Assembly: GCA_900768795.1 (NCBI GenBank)
Contig: CAAGEH010000006.1
Span: 62,001-126,000, forward strand
DNA length: 64,000 nt
Source of the DNA: an uncultured Collinsella sp.
Lineage (GTDB): Bacteria; Actinomycetota; Coriobacteriia; Coriobacteriales; Coriobacteriaceae
Direction: 5' to 3'
The notes beneath the pieces were generated by a model that saw only the letters and a list, made by a program, of their open reading frames with translations, searched no databases and was not told where the DNA came from. This document shows positions 28,557 to 39,052 of this stretch, piece by piece. Numbering within the stretch: the first letter of the stretch is position 1; every line of letters starts with the position of its first letter. Both the position numbers and the translations under genes were made by a program.

Positions 28557-29438
28557 CTATGCCACGCCGAGAATGCCGAAGAACGATCCGATAAGACCGA
28601 TAGCCACCAAAAGCAGCAGCATGGTCGTGGTCTTCATGTTCTTCTTGCTCAGCAGGTAGTACATGAGCAACGTGAACGCCAGTGGCAGCAGACCCGGCAT
28701 AATCGTGTTGCAGATGTCGCCGAACGTCGTCGCGGCCTTGCCCGTGCCGATTGCGAGCGGCACCGAAATGGCAACGTTTTCGCAGGTCATGCTTCCGATA
28801 ACCATGAGACCCAGAACCGAGGCGCCATAGGTGAGGATATCCATGAGTCCGCTTTCCTGGACCTTCTGGAGAAAGCCGCTGCCGAGCTTGTAGCCCATGT
28901 GCATGAGATAGAAGCGCAGCCCCTGCGTGGGGACGTTGAAGAGCAGCAGGAAGAGGATCGGACCGAGCACGTTACCCTGCGAGGCGAGGCTCACGCCGAC
29001 GCCCGTGGCGATGATGCGGAGCGTACCCCAAACGAAGGAGTCACCGATGCCGGCAAGAGGGCCCATGAGGGAGACCTTGACGTTGTTGATGCTCTCCTTG
29101 TCGAAATCCGGGTCGTTGGCGTTTGCCTCCTCCATCGCCGCGACGATACCCAAGATAAGCGTGGTCAGGTGCGGAGTGGAGTTGAAGAACTCAAGGTGGC
29201 GCTGCATGGCGTCGACGATATCCTCGGGTTTATCGTACAGGCGCTTGAACACGGGGAGCAGCGCATAGCAGAAGCCCATGTTCATCTGGCGTTCGTAGTT
29301 CCAATCCCACTCGAGTCCAAGCGATCGCAGCGCTACGGCATTGAGGTCTTTCTTGGTGAGCTTCTTGGCGCCGGCGGGCGCGGCTTCGGTTGCCGTCTTC
29401 TCAACGGCGTTCTCGTTAGAAGTCTTCGTCGTCGTCAT
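28557..29438 (-). CDS. PTS system mannose-family IID component
   Basis: 293 aa integral membrane subunit that forms the sugar channel with IIC. Starts at ATG 29438, preceded by AAGGAGG inside the end of the IIC gene (23-bp overlap). IID marks: LTKKDLNAVALRSLGLEWDWNYERQMNMGFCYALLPV, LTTLILGIVAAMEEANA, NNVKVSLMGPLAGIGDSFVWGT, and four hydrophobic helices toward the C-terminus. Third membrane-side component of the operon IIA-IIB-IIC-IID. Confidence 0.93.
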   Translation of the reverse strand: MTTTKTSNENAVEKTATEAAPAGAKKLTKKDLNAVALRSLGLEWDWNYERQMNMGFCYALLPVFKRLYDKPEDIVDAMQRHLEFFNSTPHLTTLILGIVAAMEEANANDPDFDKESINNVKVSLMGPLAGIGDSFVWGTLRIIATGVGVSLASQGNVLGPILFLLLFNVPTQGLRFYLMHMGYKLGSGFLQKVQESGLMDILTYGASVLGLMVIGSMTCENVAISVPLAIGTGKAATTFGDICNTIMPGLLPLAFTLLMYYLLSKKNMKTTTMLLLLVAIGLIGSFFGILGVA

Positions 29439-30198
29439 CGTCCATACCTCCTTCAACTGCTACCTGCGGCTTCATCATTTTGATTTGCGAAAGCACGATC
29501 GCGGCGACCGCACCGAAGATCGCGACACCGGTGGTTGGGATCTTGAGATAGGCAGCGAGGGCAAAACCGAGCACGAAGAAGCAGGCGACCTTCTTGTCCA
29601 TGATCATCTTGAGCAGCAGACCGAAGCCGATGGCGGGCAGCAGGCCCATGGTGATCTGCAGACCGTTGTTGACCCAGTCGGGGATCATCTTGAGCAGCGC
29701 CTGCACCGCAGGACCGCCCGCATAGAAACCGATGCCCACGCAGAGACCGATAATCAGGTTGACGCCGAAGAACCCGCTCAAGAAGTGCATGAGCGCGACG
29801 CCCTTCATGTTGCCCTTGGCGGCAAAGTCATCGGCCTTGTGAACGAACGGCGGCAGGATGAAGACCATGCCGAAGTTCTTGGCGATAAGCACGAGCGATG
29901 CAACCGGGATGCCGATGGTAAGCGCTGTCGACATCGGAGAACCCGTGGTGATGGTGAACGCCGTGCCGAGCACCGTTCCCGAAATCATCTCGGGAGGAAT
30001 GCTCGCCCCGATGGAGAACGAGCCCATGAACGCAAGCTCGAGTGTTGCGCCAAGGGTGACACCGGTCTGCAGGTCTCCCAGAACAAGACCTGTGAGCGCA
30101 CCCATGACCAGGGGACGCGACAGGCACGAGGTACCCAGCAGGTACTCCGCATTGCCGAGCATGGCGACGAGACCCAAAAGGATCGCTTGAACAACCAT
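29416..30198 (-). CDS. PTS system mannose/sorbose-family IIC component
   Basis: 260 aa, polytopic. The start at 30198 (MVVQAILLGLVAML) follows AAAGGAG; the upstream extension is not conserved. Family pattern: SRPLVMGALTGLVLGDLQTGVTLGATLELAFMG and GASIPPEMISGTVLGTAFTI. The protein ends in a very acidic stretch, MDDDDDEDF, nearly identical to the end of the IIA subunit of this operon. Confidence 0.93.
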   Translation of the reverse strand: MVVQAILLGLVAMLGNAEYLLGTSCLSRPLVMGALTGLVLGDLQTGVTLGATLELAFMGSFSIGASIPPEMISGTVLGTAFTITTGSPMSTALTIGIPVASLVLIAKNFGMVFILPPFVHKADDFAAKGNMKGVALMHFLSGFFGVNLIIGLCVGIGFYAGGPAVQALLKMIPDWVNNGLQITMGLLPAIGFGLLLKMIMDKKVACFFVLGFALAAYLKIPTTGVAIFGAVAAIVLSQIKMMKPQVAVEGGMDDDDDEDF

Positions 30199-30341
30199 CT
30201 CCGCTCCTTTCCCTTTCGGCCCGACGTCGATGCCGGACCTCTTTCCACAAAATTTGACAGAGCACTCCCCCAACCGCGCGCAACGGCTTCTTTTGTGCTC
30301 TTAGGTTTTAGATTCGCCGAGGGGCTATCGGCTATTGCGCG

Positions 30342-30809
30342 CTACAGCGCCTTTTCGACCTTGACAGCGGAATCGCCCGGAACCATCTGGAGCTCCACGT
30401 CGACGCCCTCGGAAACGAGCGCGCGGCAGAGGTCGGCCTCCTCTTCGGTCACGTTGACGACCTTGGAGATCGGGCGGGTCTTGGCCGTGGCCTTGGTACC
30501 GCCGAGGTTAAGCTTCTTGATGCCGCATTCACGGCAGAGACGCGCGGCGTCGGCAATGGACTCGACGACGATGAGCAGCTTGTACTTATCGGTAACGCCG
30601 CTGTTGAGCGCCGCAATCGAATCATCGATGGTCTTGATGACGAGCTTGCAGTCCGCGGGCTTTGCCATCTTGATGGCCTGTTTGCGCAGCTTATCGGCAG
30701 GCACGGCGTCATTGGCGACGAGAATGCAGTCGATGTCGAGCGCGCTCTTCCATGACACGGCGACCTGTCCGTGCAGCAGGCGATGGTCAACGCGTAGCAA
30801 CTTGATCAT
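30342..30809 (-). CDS. PTS system mannose/sorbose-family IIB component
   Basis: 155 aa cytoplasmic subunit that takes phosphate from IIA and passes it to the sugar. MIKLLRVDHRLLHGQVAVSW carries the phosphoacceptor His in the RLLHGQV motif (H13). GGGA lies before the ATG. Separated by 39 bp from IIA and 143 bp from IIC. The family does not reveal the sugar; the deglycases downstream point to an Amadori compound. Confidence 0.93.
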   Translation of the reverse strand: MIKLLRVDHRLLHGQVAVSWKSALDIDCILVANDAVPADKLRKQAIKMAKPADCKLVIKTIDDSIAALNSGVTDKYKLLIVVESIADAARLCRECGIKKLNLGGTKATAKTRPISKVVNVTEEEADLCRALVSEGVDVELQMVPGDSAVKVEKAL

Positions 30810-30848
30810 GATCGGTTCCCTTCTCTTGGCTCCGCAATCGTGGCGGGT

Positions 30849-31277
30849 CTAGAAATCCTCGTCGTCCTCTTCGGCATCATCGCTGTCCGATGCACCGCCG
30901 CAGACGACCGTCATACCCTCTTGGGCTGCAACGAGCACGCGCTCGGCAGCATCCTTATCGAAACCGGCTTGAGCGGTCAGTGCGATCTCGAGCGCCATGC
31001 CCATGTTTACACCGGAATACAGAATGACGTTGGAAAGGTCGGTCAGACGGAACAGGGCGTTATGGACGCTACCGCCCTTGATATCGCAGAGGATGATGAA
31101 CTGTTCATCCGCACCCTCGATACGGCCGCGCAGCTCCTCGTAGTAATCATTGGGATTCTGGCCGGGCAGAAGGCTATAGGTCTCGATGCCGTCCGCAGCG
31201 GGACCGGCGACCATCTTCATGGAATCGAGCAAACCTTTGGAGAGCCCACCGTGAGAAGCGATGATTATCTGAGGCAT
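30849..31277 (-). CDS. PTS system mannose-family IIA component
   Basis: 142 aa. The phosphorylated His is H9 in PQIIIASHGGLSKGLL; DIKGGSVHNALFRL is typical of the EIIA-man fold. First gene of the operon, with AAAGGAA before the ATG and a dyad operator 28 bp upstream. The C-terminus DSDDAEEDDEDF is strongly acidic and shares its last five residues with IIC. Confidence 0.93.
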   Translation of the reverse strand: MPQIIIASHGGLSKGLLDSMKMVAGPAADGIETYSLLPGQNPNDYYEELRGRIEGADEQFIILCDIKGGSVHNALFRLTDLSNVILYSGVNMGMALEIALTAQAGFDKDAAERVLVAAQEGMTVVCGGASDSDDAEEDDEDF

Positions 31278-31599
31278 CTGAGTTCCTTTCTTTCCGTAAG
31301 TCGTTATAACCCGTTATACACGATTACATTGAGAAATGCCGAGTTGTTGATTCAACAACTGCGAACTGTATATTCGTGAATGCACCTTATTTGCGCAGGT
31401 AATCGACTGTTTAGTTCCTTCTGCTATGTAATATTACGTGTTATAACCTCTTATCCTCTGTCCGCGAGCGGTCGTTTATCATCGGCGAACGACGATTTTG
31501 CGCTCAAAAAGGCCCAAAATCGGTTTCGTATCAATCGTCTAAACAAAAACGCGCACGTAAAGCTGCCTAAAATGGATCCAAATACTGCGATTCATCCTC
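31278..31599 (-). promoter_or_regulatory. PTS operon control region
   Basis: AT-rich non-coding region ahead of the IIA gene. It holds the GntR-type operator at 31305-31318, a 9-bp dyad AGTTGTTGA-T-TCAACAACT at 31342-31360, the palindrome GTAATATTAC at 31428-31437 and a further half-site TATAACC at 31442-31448. A promoter must lie here; I could not fix its -35/-10 with confidence. Confidence 0.5.
31305..31318. promoter_or_regulatory. Candidate GntR operator at the PTS operon
   Basis: TATAACCCGTTATA: 6-bp inverted arms with a 2-bp centre. The same 14-mer with one change (TATAACCCGTAATA) lies upstream of the gntR gene at 32456-32469. Confidence 0.6.
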
Positions 31600-31644
31600 A
31601 AAAGCAAATCCCCGTTACTCCAAAGACAGAGGAGCAACGGGGAT
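31600..31644 (-). terminator. Terminator after the GntR regulator
   Basis: 14-bp stem ATCCCCGTTACTCC (31608-31621) / GGAGCAACGGGGAT (31631-31644) with one mismatch; on the minus strand it is followed by TTTGCTTTT. It separates the gntR transcript from the PTS operon. Confidence 0.75.
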
Positions 31645-31686
31645 AGTGAAAACCTATTTATATGGTCGGTCAACTAAATGCGGACG

Positions 31687-32427
31687 CTAAATACGGAAGG
31701 TAAAGCGCGACCCAACGATATGCTGCTTGCCATAGTAGATAGGCTTCTCGTCGTCATCGAAATACCTGCCCACATACAAAAACAGCGGTTCACCGCACGG
31801 GACATCGAGCTCGGGAGCCATCGCCGCGGTAGCCGTCTCGATCGTGAGCGAACAGGGCTCGCTCAGGTGCGGCATGTCGCACCCATGCGCCATGATGACG
31901 TCGTAGAGCGATGCGTCCTTGAGGTCTATATCCGCCAAATACGCAAACGAATCGAGGGGGAAATAGTTCTCCTCGATCATAATCGGGGTCTTCCCCGCCG
32001 TGCGCAGGCGGTCGATGCGCAGCAGCTTGCCTTCGGAGCCGAACCCGAAGAACTCGCGCTCGGATTCCAAGCCGGAAACCTTTTCGCAGCGCAATAGGCG
32101 CGCGCCCGCTTTGTAGCCGTTCTTCTTGCAGGCTTCGGTGAAGCTGTCGACATCGACGTTTTGAGTGAACCGCGAGAGCATCTTCTGATGCGTCCTCACG
32201 AACGTGCCCTTGCCCTGGCGCTTTTCGAGACAGCCCTCCGCCACGAGTTCCTTGACCGCGCGGCGAACGGTAATGCGGCTCACACCGTAGAGCTCGTTTA
32301 GCTGCTCCTCAGAAGGGATGCGCACGCCGTCGGGAAAAATGCCCTCTTCGATTTTCGACCGAATATCAGCCATGATCTGGGCATACAGCGGAGTTGCAGA
32401 CGATTCGTCCAGCTCTACAGGTTCCAT
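31687..32427 (-). CDS. GntR/HutC-family transcriptional regulator
   Basis: 246 aa from ATG 32427, which follows GAGGGGG; an in-frame ATG at 32451 has no site. N-terminal winged helix (PLYAQIMADIRSKIEEGIFPDGVRIPSEEQLNELYGVSRITVRRAVKELVAEGCLEKRQGKGTFV abbreviated pattern) and a C-terminal UTRA ligand domain starting near residue 95 and ending HIVGSRFTFRI. UTRA proteins sense small molecules, often the phosphorylated sugar of the neighbouring pathway. Matching operators before this gene and before the PTS operon make it the probable regulator of both. Same strand, own terminator. Confidence 0.92.
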   Translation of the reverse strand: MEPVELDESSATPLYAQIMADIRSKIEEGIFPDGVRIPSEEQLNELYGVSRITVRRAVKELVAEGCLEKRQGKGTFVRTHQKMLSRFTQNVDVDSFTEACKKNGYKAGARLLRCEKVSGLESEREFFGFGSEGKLLRIDRLRTAGKTPIMIEENYFPLDSFAYLADIDLKDASLYDVIMAHGCDMPHLSEPCSLTIETATAAMAPELDVPCGEPLFLYVGRYFDDDEKPIYYGKQHIVGSRFTFRI

Positions 32428-32455
32428 ATGGCAAGCCCCCTCGAAATTCATTGAT

Positions 32456-32469
32456 TATAACCCGTAATA
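32456..32469. promoter_or_regulatory. Candidate GntR operator at its own gene
   Basis: TATAACCCGTAATA, 29 bp upstream of the gntR start, one base different from the site at the PTS operon. It is followed by a second dyad, AATAGTACGTATT (32466-32478). Confidence 0.6.
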
Positions 32470-32541
32470 GTACGTATTATCGCTTGTCCATACAAGAGCC
32501 TATTCAAAACGGGATGAAGTTTGTCTAGCGTATGCGAACGC

Positions 32542-32582
32542 GAAGAAAAAGCGGGGCACCCCACATAAAGGAGGTGCCCCGC
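32542..32582 (-). terminator. Terminator after pgi
   Basis: 10-bp stem GCGGGGCACC (32551-32560) / GGTGCCCCGC (32573-32582), followed on the minus strand by TTTTTCTT. Confidence 0.88.
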
Positions 32583-32633
32583 CTTGCGAGTTGGCCGCAT
32601 CACGGTGAAACGCGCGCGATAGCCTAGCTCAAA

Positions 32634-34328
<1,695 letters not shown>

Positions 34329-34657
34329 AGCATCCTCCTCGTTTTGCGGGCGCCCTCATGGCCCCCCCGCATCTGTTTCAGATACATCCATTTTAGACCA
34401 GCTAGACCACATGGGAACAAAAAAGGGCGCCGCAGGATGTCCCAGCACCCCACAGCACCCCTCAACAGGCAAAATGTAATGTCATACTTGTGTAAACAAG
34501 TATGGTTGACAACCTACGGCAATACCTATCGGCGGTACAGATCGACGGTGCGAAAAGATGCACCGCATACGTTCTCAAGCGCGGGCTCAAGCATGTGCCG
34601 CACGCAAGCTCGAGCGCGCGTTCTCAAACATGTGCTCCAGCATGTGATGCACGCAAG
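34329..34657. other. Intergenic region upstream of pgi
   Basis: 329 bp. It contains a CATACTTGT-GTAA-ACAAGTATG hairpin (34483-34504), the palindrome GGTTGACAACC (34504-34514) and near-repeated segments rich in GCACGCAAGC and CATGTG around 34590-34660. No gene was recognised. Confidence 0.45.
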
Positions 34658-35830
34658 CTACAGCATGCGCTTGAACACGCGCGTGACGCCGTCCTCGTCG
34701 AGCGGGCAGAAGCCGCCCACGCGCCCCGTGCGCCCTCCCGACCAGCAGGTCTCATGCGCCAGCGCGGGAATGTCGTCCTCGCTTCCACCGATCTCTCCAA
34801 GCGTCGTGGGCATGCCCATCCGGGCGCACCACGCGCGCTGCGCCTCGATGCCGGCAAGGGCGGCGGAGCAATCGTCATCGACATCGACATCCCAGACGTT
34901 GCGTGCCAAGCGAGCGAAACGCGGCACGTCGTGCTCGAGCGTCTCGAGCATCACCGCGGGCATGACCGCCGCAAGACCGGCACCGTGCGCCACGCCGTAC
35001 CGCGACGACAGCGCGTACTCGATCTCGTGGCTCGCCCAATCCTGACTGCGCCCCACACCCGCCATGTTGTTGTGCGCCAACGTCGCCGCCCACATGATGT
35101 TCGCGCGCGCCTCGTAGTCGCCCAGATTCGCCATCACCTTAGCGGACTCGACGATGATCGCGAGCATCAGCCCTTCGATCATACGGTCGGTGACCTCCAC
35201 ATCGCAGGTGTTGGTGAGATAGCGTTCGAGCAGATGAGAATACATGTCGACGATGCCCGCCGCCGTTTGATAGGCGGGAAGCGTCTCCGTGAGCTCGGGA
35301 TTGAGGATGGAGAACGTCGGCAGCAGAACGTCGGCGAACGTCTCGCGCTTGAGCATGGTCTTGTCCTGCGTGATCACCGAATCGGGCGAAGCCTCCGAAC
35401 CCGAGGCGGCGATGGTGAGCACGCAACCGATGGGCAGAGCCTCGTCGGGCGCGCGGTCTCCCTCGTAGAAATCCCAAAAGTCACCGCGATAGCAGGCACC
35501 CGCCGCGATCGCTTTGGCCGTATCGATAACCGAACCGCCGCCGACCGCCAAGATGAAATCGATTTTCTCGTCCGCGACGAGCGAAATGCCCTCATAGACC
35601 AAGCTCGCACGCGGATTGGGCTTGACCCCGCCGAGCTCAACGTAATCGAGCAGCGCGCGATCGAGCGAATCGCATACGCGCTTGAGCAATCCCGAGCGCA
35701 CGACCGAACCGCCGCCGAAGAGCACGAGGACCTTGGTTCCACCGTAGTGGGCGACAAGCCTGCCCGCCTCCGTTTCCGCCCCCTTGCCGAACACGAAACG
35801 CGTGGGGAGCTTAAAAGTAAAATTGTCCAT
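34658..35830 (-). CDS. Iron-containing alcohol dehydrogenase
   Basis: 390 aa from ATG 35830 (GAGG 8 bp upstream). Group III alcohol dehydrogenase: N-terminal FTFKLPTRFVFGKGAETEAG, NAD(P) site GGGSVIDTAKAIA near 95-107, and the metal-binding C-terminal helical domain with DMYSHLLERYL, NNMAGVGRSQDWASHEIEYALSS and YGVAHGAGLAAVMPA. Closest in look to the YqhD/BdhA NADPH aldehyde reductases. Last gene of the operon that begins at 39457; it may reduce an aldehyde produced by the multi-subunit dehydrogenase. Substrate unknown. Confidence 0.9.
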   Translation of the reverse strand: MDNFTFKLPTRFVFGKGAETEAGRLVAHYGGTKVLVLFGGGSVVRSGLLKRVCDSLDRALLDYVELGGVKPNPRASLVYEGISLVADEKIDFILAVGGGSVIDTAKAIAAGACYRGDFWDFYEGDRAPDEALPIGCVLTIAASGSEASPDSVITQDKTMLKRETFADVLLPTFSILNPELTETLPAYQTAAGIVDMYSHLLERYLTNTCDVEVTDRMIEGLMLAIIVESAKVMANLGDYEARANIMWAATLAHNNMAGVGRSQDWASHEIEYALSSRYGVAHGAGLAAVMPAVMLETLEHDVPRFARLARNVWDVDVDDDCSAALAGIEAQRAWCARMGMPTTLGEIGGSEDDIPALAHETCWSGGRTGRVGGFCPLDEDGVTRVFKRML

Positions 35831-35928
35831 GTCGATAACCTCGCAGCTCTCGCAGGTCAACTTGATACTAAAAGGGCGGGGCGCGGCATCCGGACATGCA
35901 GTGCGCCCCGCCGTGTCCGCGTCAGCAT

Positions 35929-37080
35929 TTAAAGCCAGGCTTTGAAACGGTCATAGCGGAATGCGGAAACATCGAGTGTCGTCGCCTCGCCGCACACGAG
36001 CTCCGACAGCAGCAGACCGACGATCGGTGAGATACCGAAGCCGTGGCCCGTGAACGCGCATGCGACGGTGAGGCCCGGCACCTCGTCGATGTTGGAGATG
36101 ACGGGCACACCGTCGGCGCTCTCGTCTTCCCAGCCCGCCCAGGTGCGAACGATCTTGGCGTCCGCCAGACGCGGGATGTACCCCATGATGGCGCGGCACT
36201 CGGCAGGCGCCGTGATACTCGAGGTCGGACGTCCGCCGAAGGCGCCGTTGCATTCCTCGAGACCCGAGCTGCCGCCGAAGACGAACGAGCCGTGTGCGGT
36301 CTGGTGCCCGTAAAAATCGCCCGTGGCAACACCGAGCATCTGGTCGAACATGCGCGGTTCCGCCTCGGTAACGAGGCACTCGATCAGGGAGCCGGTCATG
36401 GGGATGTCGATACCGACGGAAGCGGCGAGCGCCCGGCTGCCGAGACCGGCGGCGACCACGACGTTTTGGGCCGTGAACGTCCCGACATTGGTGTCCACGG
36501 CACCGATACGGCCGCGCACCTTGCGCAGGCGCTCGACCTTGATGCCCGTGATGAAGCGCACACCCAACTTGAGCGCCGCGCGATAGTACGCGAGCGTGGT
36601 GCGCATGGGGTTGGCGTGCCCGTCGGTCGGGCACCAGGACGCGCCGATGACCTGGTCGGACAGGTACGGGTTGATCTCACGCACCTCTTCGGCGCTGATC
36701 ATCTTCATGTTGAGGCCCAGACCCTGCGACATGCTCGCGAGCTTACGGAGCGTCTGCAGGTGTTCCTCGGTCTTACCCAGGCGAAGATTGCCGCGTTTGA
36801 CATATTCGACATCGGCGCCGAGCTCGTCGGAGAGCCCCGGCCAGATGTTCTCGACCGCGTACATGGCAAGCGGAAGCTCACGGGCATCGCGGCCGCTCTG
36901 ACGCACGCCGCCGCCGTTGCGCGAGCTCGCACCCTCGCCGATGTTCGGCTCACGGTCGAGCACACAGACCTTGCGGCCCTTTTTGGCCAGGTTATATGCG
37001 GTGGCGCAACCGATCACGCCGCCGCCGATAATGATGACGTCGCAAGCGGTATTGCTGATATCTGCTGTAGTTCCGGCCAT
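35929..37080 (-). CDS. FAD-dependent oxidoreductase, DAO fold (beta subunit of heteromeric dehydrogenase)
   Basis: 383 aa. N-terminal dinucleotide-binding VIIIGGGVIGCATAYNLAKKGRKVCVLDRE, a flavin-contact GASSRNGGGVRQ near 50-61, and the C-terminal GHGFGISPIVGLLLSELV. The family includes sarcosine oxidase beta, glycine oxidase, HcnC and the catalytic subunits of opine and D-hydroxyproline dehydrogenases, which oxidise a secondary amine. Its partners upstream match HcnA/HcnB and a BFD-type ferredoxin, so it is the amine-oxidising subunit of a complex. GGGGAGAG precedes the ATG; the gene starts 2 bp after its upstream neighbour. Confidence 0.9.
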   Translation of the reverse strand: MAGTTADISNTACDVIIIGGGVIGCATAYNLAKKGRKVCVLDREPNIGEGASSRNGGGVRQSGRDARELPLAMYAVENIWPGLSDELGADVEYVKRGNLRLGKTEEHLQTLRKLASMSQGLGLNMKMISAEEVREINPYLSDQVIGASWCPTDGHANPMRTTLAYYRAALKLGVRFITGIKVERLRKVRGRIGAVDTNVGTFTAQNVVVAAGLGSRALAASVGIDIPMTGSLIECLVTEAEPRMFDQMLGVATGDFYGHQTAHGSFVFGGSSGLEECNGAFGGRPTSSITAPAECRAIMGYIPRLADAKIVRTWAGWEDESADGVPVISNIDEVPGLTVACAFTGHGFGISPIVGLLLSELVCGEATTLDVSAFRYDRFKAWL

Positions 37081-37082
37081 GG

Positions 37083-37451
37083 CTACTCTCCCCTCTCCTC
37101 GCCGTCACCGAACACGCTCATCTCGATGGGACGCATGGGCGCGCGTGAAAGCTCGGGGTCGAGCAGAGCGGCGGCGGGCGTTCCCGCGAGCTCGGCTGCC
37201 ATGATGCGGCGCACGTGCTTGGTGCAGCTTTGGCCCTGGCAGAGTCCCATGCCCTGGCGAAGGAAACGACGAATCTCGGTCATGGTGTACATGCCGTCAT
37301 GGATGGCGCGACGGATGTCGCCCTTGGTGACCTCCTCGCAACGGCAGACGAGCACGTCGTCGTCGGGAGCGGGTACATACAGCCCCAAATCGATGCTCGC
37401 GCGATCGAGTACCTTATCGGTCGGCTTGTAGATGCAGTTGGGCTCACTCAT
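37083..37451 (-). CDS. BFD-type [2Fe-2S] subunit
   Basis: 122 aa from ATG 37451, one base after the upstream stop. The BFD-like motif is complete: VLVCRCEEVTKGDIRRAI then GMGLCQGQSCTKHVRRIM, giving CxC and CxxxxC cluster ligands. In related complexes this module is a separate gamma/delta subunit or is fused to the alpha chain, and relays electrons between flavins. Confidence 0.88.
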   Translation of the reverse strand: MSEPNCIYKPTDKVLDRASIDLGLYVPAPDDDVLVCRCEEVTKGDIRRAIHDGMYTMTEIRRFLRQGMGLCQGQSCTKHVRRIMAAELAGTPAAALLDPELSRAPMRPIEMSVFGDGEERGE

Positions 37452-37452
37452 G

Positions 37453-39051
37453 CTATGCGACCTCCTCTGCGGACGCGGCGGGCTTGAACATGCGGGCGGC
37501 CATCGCATATTCCTTGGGAACGCTCATGGTTACCAGTGCGGTCTTATCGAACGCTTTGACGCTGCGGACGGCGGTAACGGTCGCCTCGCAGACAGGCTTG
37601 CCGGCGCGGCTGAGCGCGGTGCCCGTGTCGCCCACCTCGGGCAACGGGCGGAACTCGTAAGGCAGCGTGACCGTTGCTGTTCCATCCCCCGCGTCCTCGT
37701 TGACGAGGAAGATCGCCTGACCCGGGCAGCTCGCGACGCACATGCCGCAGTTGACGCAGTGGCTCTCGGGCACCACGATCGGCAGCGACGTGATGTGCTC
37801 GCCGATCGAGATGCAGCCCTTTTTGCAGGCGTCCTGACAGGGGTTGCACGGGATGTTCTGCGTGCACTCGATCACGGGATGAACGCCGGCGATGTGCGTG
37901 ACGCCCGGATAGCTGTCGAGCTCCTCATCGGACAGGTAGCCGTGACGCAGCAGGTGCGTGGACACCGGGCAGCCCTCTTCGGTCTTCTCGATCTTCTTGC
38001 CGCGGTTCTTAGGCGCGAACATACCCTGACGCAGCGTGTCGAGCGACGTCTCGAGCGTCTCCTCGGCGGTATCGGCATCTTCGCGATCGGCATAGCCCAG
38101 GTACTCGGAAATCGCGACGCCGGAGATACGCCCCTCGATCATCGCGGAGGATGCCTCCTCGATACCCGCGACATCGCCCGAGACGTAGACGCCCGGAATG
38201 CTCGTGGCGCCCTTCTCGTCGCAGACGGGCACGTAACCTCCGCGCTTGGGATCGTCGACCATCTTGCAGCCGGCCATCTGGAGCAGCTGGCTCATGGGCG
38301 ACAGGCCCACGGCGACGCAGATGGTGTCGACATCGAAATGCTTCTCGGTACCCGGTTTGACCTGCCAATGGTCATCGACCTCGCCGATCGTGACGCCCGT
38401 GACGCAGTCCTCGCCCTCGGCCTTGACGACCGTATGCGACATGTAGAACGGAACTCCGCAACGCGCGACCTTGGCAGCATGGACACCGTAGCCGCCCACG
38501 CGCGGCGCCGCGTCGATGAGCGCGACAACTTCGCAGCCGGCCTGCATGAGCTGGAACGAGACGACGAGTCCGACGTTGCCCGAACCGACCATGAGGATGC
38601 GCTCGCCGGGTTTGACGCCGTAAAGGTTCATCATAGTCTGCGCGGCGCCGGCTCCGATGACGCCCGGAAGCGTCCAACCGGGGAAATTCAGCGTGTTCTC
38701 GGCGGCACCGGTCGCCACGAGAACCGCATCGCCCTTGACGTGCTTGACCGCATCACCAACGCGAACGACGACCTCGCGATCGTCATAGAGTCCGATGACG
38801 GCGGCGTCGAGCACAACGGTGACGCCCGCCTCGTCCGCCTCGGCAAGCAGCTCCTGGCCGATACGGAAACCGCGGACCTTGGCGCGGTGCTCCTTGGAGC
38901 CGAAGAACTTATGGATCTGCTTGAAGAGCTGACCGCCCGGGCGCGCGTTCTCATCGAACACGACGACGTCGAGTCCGCGCTTGGCAGCCTCGATAGCTGC
39001 GGAAAGACCGCTTGGACCAGCACCGACGACAATAAGGTCATGACGCTCCAT
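37453..39051 (-). CDS. FAD/NAD-binding oxidoreductase with ferredoxin insert (alpha subunit)
   Basis: 532 aa from ATG 39051; AAGGGGG lies 9 bp before it, whereas the in-frame ATG at 39060 has no room for a site. FAD motif LIVVGAGPSGLSAAIEAAKRGLDVVVFDE, GGQLFKQIHKFF as in HcnB-type subunits, second dinucleotide site ILMVGSGNVGLVVSFQL, and GVYVSGDVAGIEEASSA. Unlike plain HcnB it has a cysteine-rich C-terminal insert (CTQNIPCNPCQDACKKGC and CVNCGMCVASCPG) for two [4Fe-4S] clusters. NAD(P)- or ferredoxin-linked electron exit is likely. Confidence 0.9.
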   Translation of the reverse strand: MERHDLIVVGAGPSGLSAAIEAAKRGLDVVVFDENARPGGQLFKQIHKFFGSKEHRAKVRGFRIGQELLAEADEAGVTVVLDAAVIGLYDDREVVVRVGDAVKHVKGDAVLVATGAAENTLNFPGWTLPGVIGAGAAQTMMNLYGVKPGERILMVGSGNVGLVVSFQLMQAGCEVVALIDAAPRVGGYGVHAAKVARCGVPFYMSHTVVKAEGEDCVTGVTIGEVDDHWQVKPGTEKHFDVDTICVAVGLSPMSQLLQMAGCKMVDDPKRGGYVPVCDEKGATSIPGVYVSGDVAGIEEASSAMIEGRISGVAISEYLGYADREDADTAEETLETSLDTLRQGMFAPKNRGKKIEKTEEGCPVSTHLLRHGYLSDEELDSYPGVTHIAGVHPVIECTQNIPCNPCQDACKKGCISIGEHITSLPIVVPESHCVNCGMCVASCPGQAIFLVNEDAGDGTATVTLPYEFRPLPEVGDTGTALSRAGKPVCEATVTAVRSVKAFDKTALVTMSVPKEYAMAARMFKPAASAEEVA

Positions 39052-39052
39052 G

